Below, piece by piece: positions 12,901 through 21,900 of a DNA stretch of 64,000 nt. The notes under the pieces are model-generated. The model was not told the origin of the DNA. It did not search any database and saw nothing but the letters and a program-made list of their open reading frames with translations. Source of the stretch: Enoplolaimus lenunculus (Eukaryota > Nematoda > Enoplea > Enoplida > Thoracostomopsidae). How positions within the stretch are numbered: the stretch's first letter is position 1; each line of letters opens with the position of its first letter. Position numbers and translations under genes: made by a program. The stretch lies in contig JASANG010001739.1 of assembly GCA_030248215.1 (NCBI GenBank), positions 186,001-250,000 of the forward strand. The letters are read 5' to 3'.

Positions 12901-15900
12901 TGTGCCGCCGTCAGAAACAAAACACGACCCAGAATTTGAATTTGAACGGCGGTTCCTTTCAGCGCTACGTTCGGACGATGATCCACCACTGCGACTACTT
13001 GTTGCACCGCTGCTACCGCATATTAACATTGGCGGGTCTAGAAAAAACATCTTGCATAATATCGGAAACATAACCTGCAATATATTAGTTAAAATATGAT
13101 TTAGGGTAATGACAAAAGTTCGGGTACTGTTTTGATAAAGCCGAAATCGGGGATAACGGAACCATTTTTCGGACACGTTTGAGTATTAGTAGTCCCGCAC
13201 GTCAATATCTCAATGCAATCGGGATTCGATATGCCAAAATTAACATGCTTCGGTTGCCTGCATTACATTCAGCACAGTAAGTCAGCAGGTAAAGTGGCTA
13301 CAGTTTTAGATTTATTGAGCCGAAACCAGGTTGGTTTGGAAGCATTCTGCCTGCGTGTTTGAAACTCAGTTGGGGTAGAAGGAAACATGTTTCAAACACG
13401 TTTCAGGACTCGGGATTCCACACGTGAATCATAATATTATCTCAATGCATTTGGGATTCGATATGCCACAATTTACATGCTTCTGTTGCCTACATTACGT
13501 TCAACCAGGGTCTGTTTTTTCCGGAAAAATTGAATCGACCAGTAAGAAACGTTTTGCCGAACTTCCGCCAAAAACGGAAAAACGGGAGAATTGAAAATCA
13601 TAACTAATGCTTCCGGAAGCGCAAAAACGTTGATGGATGATTTGTCTAATGAAAAAATAACATATTAGAAGAATCAAATTACTATATTATTAAGTACCAA
13701 CATTTGATAACACAATGACGATAAGCATACTGCACACACTAAGAGCTGTCATATACTTAAAAAGGTGCAAATGCCAGCTTAAGGTGACTGTACACTTTCG
13801 GGGCTGATTACGGCAAAAAATCTGCAAACAGGATATGTAGTTTTATTGATATATGAAAAATCAAATCAATCATAAGTTAGGTTCCGAACTAAATGTTGTA
13901 TATATATCTGCAAATAAATGTTCAATAAAATAGAAACAGAAAAATCTCAAATAGCAATCACTTTATGATTAAAGAAGTAATATGTAGTAGCAGGGATGCA
14001 ACTGGAATTCCAGTTAATTTGTAAGCCATTTGTATAGCATACTTTTTAGCACCGTTGGAATGCTGTGGCGATAGGAGATGCAACTCTTCTCACCTTGCGT
14101 CCGCCCCTGAGAAGCCATCGTAGCTTTAGTAAAGTGTAAATATGTATTGTGTTTCCCTGGTCTTTCCAGAAGCTTAAGAGAGGCATGTATCAACACATTT
14201 CTCCTACTGGCGAACCCAAAGAAAAACCATGACATTCGAGAATTAAATAAAATGACATTAAATGATTTAAACCAAAATTTGTCACAAAGCCTAAGTGAAT
14301 TGCAATGTACTCATAGTATTCTTACTCCATTCCAATCAGCGTTGGAAGCTACAAAAAGAACCTACTAGTATCATAACGCTTCTCCTCGCTCCACAGCGCT
14401 TCTTTCTGATCGAGGTCGTTGACACTGCGACCACTACCGGACGACTGGCGAGATGGCCGGGGAAGCACTGCAGCAACCGCTTTTTGATGATGGTTTCCAA
14501 GGGCACCATTTATAGAGCAGGGGTCAAATTGCACAGCATTCGAGCCGCCCTTAGCATTACACGAATCCAGTTGCTTAGCTTTTTGCATATTATTTGAGGT
14601 ATATTCTGCTGGGACAGGCTGGTTGCTAATGTAACCAGGGCCATCTGACTGAGCAAATTCGTTCCCTGCGGTCTGGTATCTTTTCATCAACTGTTCGACA
14701 ATTTTCGGTAATCCAAGCAGAGGAGCATTTTCCTTTTGATCACTATCAAATTGTAATGTTTTCGTGGCAGGAGTACCTTCGCTGGCTGAATTACTGTTAC
14801 AACGCGGCTTAATATTATCATTAAAATCAGCTATGCTTCTATTTTCACGATTCGTTTTGATATTGAAATTGTCACGGTCAGCTATAGTACAGTAATTCGA
14901 ATCATTGTCATAATTTATATCGTTATGCGTTCGCAAACTATTTGCAGCCGCTTGATTTTGCTGCTTTGTGGCGGCTGGGCCTTCAAAACAAGGTAATGGC
15001 TGGTTATTTGAAGCTGTGAAAGCTTCAACGTCAGGATTTGGCCCAAAAATACGGCCCACAGGCGGAGACGTGTGCAACGCTGTGTTTGCATAATAGTGCA
15101 AATTCGGCTGAGATATTGTGCTTGCGATGGCTGAAAAGCAGTAAAACTAATAACTATGTAAAGCACTAAATAAAATAAATACTATACAGTTAAGGACAGT
15201 ATCAAACCTTATTGGCCGATTCTTGGCGCAATCGATCACAGTCCCGTTTTAACTGCTCGCGCTTACTGCGCCCACAATCGTGACCAAAGCCAGAGACCGG
15301 GAGCAACGAAAACTGAAACGAGATTTTAAAACCGCTGCTGGCGACGCAATCGCTATTGCTGCGCATCCATACAGCTGTTAAATTATGCACAACCTTGAAA
15401 ACTAAATCATTCATTTGTAGTGTTGAATATTGTTTACTTGTACCTCCATTCATCACAATACCGAGACAAAACAACGTATGAACCAACGTGATCAAAACTT
15501 ACGTTTCCGTTTTTTGTCTTTATGCTCGGAAGATTTTTCATTAGCACCAGTTTTAGAATTTTCTTCGAATCTCCTGCAAAACAATTAGGACTCAAACATA
15601 ATACGAAAAATTTGACTCATACATTGATTTTGCTAATAAATTCGAGATTTGACCGTCTTCAACAAAGAAGGCTTAAAACACTGAGAAAGAATTCGACCGC
15701 AGAAAACGAACAAAAAGGTGCTTTTTCGAGCGAAACTCATGCGGCCTCTGAAACAACCTGTTAGTCAATATGTGCCAAGGTAGCAAGAAAATGCAGAACC
15801 GATTTCGGATTCGTTTTGAAAAAGCAGAATTCGCATTCAAATTCTACATTTATGACATCAATTAAGCAGAAACAAGCAGTTATTTTTCTGCACACTGTGG

Positions 15901-18900
15901 TTCATAAACAGGATTTCTATTACGTACTAAGGGCAGAAGTGTCTCAAAATTGTGACATTTCAAATCTGATTCGTATTAGAAATGTGCGGAATTATTGCAG
16001 TGTGTGTATGTAATATCAGGCTTGTCACATCCAGCTTACTTTGATGGACTGGTAGGATGGCAGCGGTTAATATTCGAATCAAAATTGTTAAACGCATCCA
16101 TGCCAACAGGTGATTGCGGAGTGATGAAATCGTAGTGCAAGTCATGGCTTCGTGTTCTGGCTAACTAAAATTCGTTCTTACTTATTACAGATTTTCAAGC
16201 TGAAAACTATACTATTGTTCAAAAATGATGCTTTCTATCAAAAGTACCATCACAGCGTGATATAACGGCTAATGAGCGATTTTCTGATCTAAACTATATC
16301 GAAACACATCCGGAGAAATAAACGATGAAGCGAGTTCTTCCCATAGCAAAAACCCAAAACAGGATTGACGGCTGACGCCCAAAACTCCTCCCCGCACTGA
16401 GCGATGTTCATCAGTATCAAAATAACTTCATTAGATATTAGTGCACCGTTCATAATAATTTTGTTAACGGTTCCACAGAATCTGTCATAGCACAGGGCTA
16501 ATACGAGGTCATTTTGTTCTCTTATACCACCAAGCAATCACGTAGCGTATCCGAAACGCGTGATAGCCCTGGGTTATCACAACATTCCTGAAATTTAGCC
16601 GCCCACAACACATACACAAGTTTCGAGGAAGGCGCTGACACATAAAAGCCTAGGGTACAAGAATTCTGTCATAGGCACATTTTGTTCTAATAATAAGCAG
16701 CTTGATGCGGGATTTTCCTGTTTAGGATCCCTTGAAATTGTATGCGATCCAAGAGGGGGGCCAGCCTCGGATTCTAAAGCGAAATGTGCCCATACCACTC
16801 TAATCTGTGAATGCGGAGGGACTTTTAGTGGGGTGGCAGTAATAACGATATATGTAGGTAGATAATATCGACGTCCGTATATTATACTGTCTCTGGTTTA
16901 AGCGTAGAATAAAAACATTGGCTAAATTAACATAATATATCTTACCGCATTGCGTTTTAATTCTCGAGGTGATATAAAGCACAAGTCTGGGCTAAGTGAA
17001 TCTGGAATGCTTGTTGCGGTAAGGAACGGATGCAGCAGTGCTTCGCGTGCAGTTGGACGTTGTGCAGGTTCTGGGTGAAGCAAGTTGTAAATGAGATGGC
17101 GTGCGTCTGAGCAAATATGTGTTGGCAGTGTATATTTTACCCGCGAAATGTAGTCATAAGTCAAACTCATGCTGTCAGTTTCAAATGGCGGTCGCCCGTT
17201 TAGCATTGCATATCTGCAAACAACAACAAGACAATAACTCGTAAAGAGCGAAAATGTAATCGTTGCCATTTTTCAAGTATACGAAAGTGTTTTATACGCA
17301 GAATGAAAATTTTTTATTGTATTCAGGACCAACGAATGTGTAGGCAATCGGAGGCGAAAACTATTGGATACTGGATCCAAACGAGAAACAATATCAATGC
17401 TTAATACAATGGTGAATTGGCTAAATTTAAGCATTAATTGATATGGAGTGTTGGCAAAAATTTGTACCAAGATAGTAAGATATGTACAAACTCCCCACTA
17501 AAACACCAAAACTGATGAAACCTATGGCAAAAAAATAACATCAGAACGTCGAATTCATAAGCTGAAGTTAATTTTTTGCGCCAAAAGTTAATTAGCAATG
17601 TCAAATACGTACCGATTTAAAATTAGACTTCTTCGGGAACACATTGCAAGAAATATTTAACTAAAGTAAACAACTAGTACTACAGCAGCAAATTTAAGTA
17701 AAAAATACTAATTTTTTGCAAATAATGCTAGAAATTCCATTTCAAAATGCATTTAATAAAGAACATTACAAAATGCATCCAATCGCCCATGATTCTGATG
17801 CAACGGAATGTCCGACGTGTTGTAGCACTTCAGGCGAAACGTAATTTGGAGTCCCGCATATAACCGGGCGAACACTTTGATTCGGACCAGGCATTCGATC
17901 TGCGAGACCAAAATCTGCAAGTTTGACTTGCATGTTGTCTGAAATATTGATGTCTGCCAGGACATTATATGTACGTGTAAAACAACTTACAATGTACACT
18001 GCTGGTTCTAGGTTTTTTTTTCGTAGTAGGCGGACCTGTGATTATGCTTTTCAAGTAGGCAAGGCACCATTCAATTTTTCCAGGTAAACATTCAACTGTC
18101 TGTCCCTGACACAAAACCCACCCGACAAAATCACAAAATAACACAAACGAATACAACCGCCACCTGCCAAAGTCTATTACCAAAGAGCAAAGATTAGCGA
18201 CAGGACATCAAATCTCAACGACAAAGACAACCGAAAATTGATAATAAATCATTATTCCTATGTTGTCTTCTATATAAATTTTCCTGTCCCTTTCTATTAA
18301 ACCCGCGCCGAACATTATGTAACAACATTCAGCTGCAAAACGAAGACTACTGTCAAGTATGTATTTTCTACTGAGGAAATTGCTATGAAGTATATGTAGT
18401 TCTGTTGTAGGCATGAACGCAGCAAATACCTCAACCTAAAAACCTACAGACAGCCTGAAACATCCACTAAAAACGCATACGATTAATACATACATATCGG
18501 ACTTATTTAATTAAATTTTGTTAAAAAACTAACTAACTTGACAACAACATATTGCCCAGTTTCAAATCACGATGCAAAATGCGCATATCTTCGTGTAAAT
18601 ATCGCACACCAGACAACAGATGTCGCAAATAATATCGCGCTTCGGGTTCTGTGAGCGTTTTGCGCTTAGCGCATACATCACTTAAGCTCTGAAACAAAAG
18701 TTTGTTTATTAAAAAACTGGTGTGTCATTTTAATTCCTTTGGTGAGTTTGCCAACCTGACTGAGCTGCGTCAATCGACGCTTGATATTTACTGGAATTTA
18801 AGCAACTTTTTAGAATTAAAATTCATTTTTTAACAAAGCTATTTTTAAAAAATATTGGAGTGACGGATTCCGGTTTAAAATGTTTAAAAATCGAAGTAAA

Positions 18901-21900
18901 AAATATATAATTTACTGACAGAGTTCCGGTGCTGAACGAAAATAAATTTATTAGATAAATTTAGTAAAACACAGTTAATCAACCTTGAAGCTGCGTCAAC
19001 TGGCAGTTTTGCTAACTCAATAAAGTCGCGGAATACTTGAACCAAAGCTTAGTAAAGAGCATAACTAAATACCAATATATATTACCATCAATCACAAAAA
19101 AATTTAAAGCTACACAAACGACTCAAATTCTTGCGACATCTACATACAATCAGTACGAACATTGAATTTGCTTTCAAATTATTTGCAGTCATTTTCCAGC
19201 GTTTTGCTGTTCTATTCCTGCAGTCGGAATTGCACAAAATAAACTATACCATGGTATATAACAGCCTGTAATTACCGTTGCGGAGCACAGCTCGAGCACG
19301 ATATAACAGTTGTCCTTGTCCATAAAAGACGAATGCATTTGGACAATATGCTTATGGCACAACTCTTTATGGATATTTATTTCACGCATTACCTGAAACA
19401 TATTATACCAAGGTTGGATGATCACTCTTTATCAAGAGTGTGCAACTACCGAAATTTGTGTGGTACAAAATGTACCACCGGGCGTTGCATTTTTGGCCAG
19501 CCCTCCCTCCCTTTATTTAGAGGGGATAGTTGATCATTGAAATGTATAAATGCGCATGCTTTTAAAATTATAGACGGAGTTGGTTTACAACTGCAATATT
19601 TCAACGTGTGAAATTGAAAAAATCGTCAAACTTGACCAACCCCGGACCTTAAATAAAGGGTGGTACACTAAAAACGCAACGAGCGCTAGGTACATCCTTT
19701 TCTACACGAAATGTACCCAGTTGCACACTTTAAACCATTATCTGCTATTGATTATACCAAACAACAGAATACACTAATGCGACCACATAGGTTTTGCAAC
19801 AGGAAAACTGTTGAAGTCATGCCACGGGTACTGCCGAAAATGATAGTCATTTTGTAAGTTGTTTATAGTACAAAAGCATAATATGATTAACCTGCTCCGA
19901 AACATTAAACTTCTACGAACAACAGAATGATACACACATACACACATACCTTTTCGTGATCACCTGGCACACACAGTAGTTGTCTTTTGATAATTTTACC
20001 CGCAAATTCTTCGCCCGTTTTTCGGTCAATTAGTTTATAGCACCAAGCAAATGCACCCTGAAAACAAGATAAAAAAAACTCGGTAGCACACAGCGAAGCG
20101 CGTGATCAAATTATATAAGCAAAAAATTTTCTAGTTGTACGTATCAGGGTACAACCGGAATTAAAATTTACCGGAACCGGAATTTGAAAATTTTATCGGA
20201 ACCGGAAAGTGAAAAATGCATTTCACTAAAAATTTCATTTTAATCATATTTCTTTGCTCTATTATTTGTGAAATAACCTTAGTCGAACATAGGTATTTAT
20301 TTTATTTGTTGTATTTTATATTTTCATCATCAGCTGAAGTCAAATCCACCATCAATGGTTTATATTCGGAGTACAAGTGGCTTTCAAAAGAGATTCTTAA
20401 AAATTAGCAAAGTTAAGAAAACGGCCAAATTATAACACCGGAATTTTTGAATCCGGTAAAAATTTACCGTAACCGAAAGGTTAAAAAATGCCGGAACCGG
20501 AATTCCGGTTGCACCCTGGTACGTATGAATGTTTGCGTTATGCCTACGTCGCATAACTCATTGCACCAATCTTAGAATTTTATGCAGAATGTTAGGCTTG
20601 TTCTGATCGTGTACGGCTTCTTTAATTGCTTAAAAATTTACTGCAGTTACAAGCGGAACATGCTGTGTCGAACCCTGGCCTGTTCGCAGCAAAATTGATG
20701 TTTTCCCGTGATAAATCACGTTATTAGCAATCATTGAAAAACAATTTCTTTAGAGATATCAGCAGTATATGTTTATCTACCTTGTTTTCGCACTAAGTAC
20801 ATTGTTTTAAAGATTCGCAAAAAACCAAATAATAAACTTCTGCTAAAATTGTTCCCGAATATACCGACAAAAATTGTAGCCGTTTAACACAGTTTTAAAC
20901 GCGTAAGTTTCGCTTTTGCAGCTGTAAAATAGTGGCCATTGTACACTCTGATTCAGCGACTTCGTTGCAAAAGTTCTTTTCCACTGGCAGATCCTACCCA
21001 GCAACAGTCAAAGCGACATTGCGCTTGTGCTGATCACATATAACTTAATCGCCTTACTATACTTTCCACAAAGCTATACGCCCGGCATTTTCGAACGTTA
21101 GCGTTTCGTTTATTCATAAGTATAAACGACTTTTGCTATCTGATTTTGAGTATTAAGAGTAGTAGTAGTAGTTTGTTGTTCGAGGCAATAATACTTATAT
21201 ATTTGAATTATTAAAATTTTATCGAGGCCGTTTAACTCGCTCTTATAACGCCTTCAGTACAATCAAATTGTTAGTAACCGCACGCTTAGGCAGACCGTTT
21301 ACACATGCCGAGCATAATGCAGTAAAAGTACACAACACAAAATAAATCCTAAGTGAGATTGCAATATTAAATATTAGACGGGGCGTTTGCATTTTTGACA
21401 AAATAAGTGGTTACCTATTTTTGGTAATGATATATAAGTCCAGACTGAGTTGTATAAAGCAAAATTTGATAAATAAATCGTCATCTCTACTGCATTATAC
21501 CACTTTAAACACAGATTAAAGTGAATTGCGAGACAATACTAAAATCGTTTCTGTAGCCAAGCAATTTGGCACACCAAACTCAACAACGTAATCTTAGATA
21601 TTGACATATTGTTGCAATTATTGTCAACTACTGGAACCATCGAGTCATTGCAACGCTCGCAATGGCTCGCAGTCTCAAATGCTTAATATATCCAAATAAA
21701 TATACAATCGAGCTAAACATTTCTTTGCTAAACAATCCCAACTTATGCATGTAATAAAATTGCGAGTCGATGGCTTGGTCCCCAATGCCGTGTTGCCTGC
21801 ACATACACCTGAGTTTTTAATTGTTTTTGTATTTATTTACAGCAACATGAGCGTTAACAGAAATACGCGTGAGAAACTGCAATTCGATTTCATTAATCTT

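Noticed and set aside
15208-15266. Longer PLK exon 10 ending KREQLKRDCDRLRQESANK
   Set aside because: It looks like coding coiled coil, but its donor leaves phase 0 while the next acceptor (15130) needs phase 1. The strong donor at 15266 fits.
15522-15764. Plus-strand frame ending FSSETHAASETTC
   Set aside because: Antisense to PLK linker exons, with no splice partners or similarity; the minus strand explains the region.
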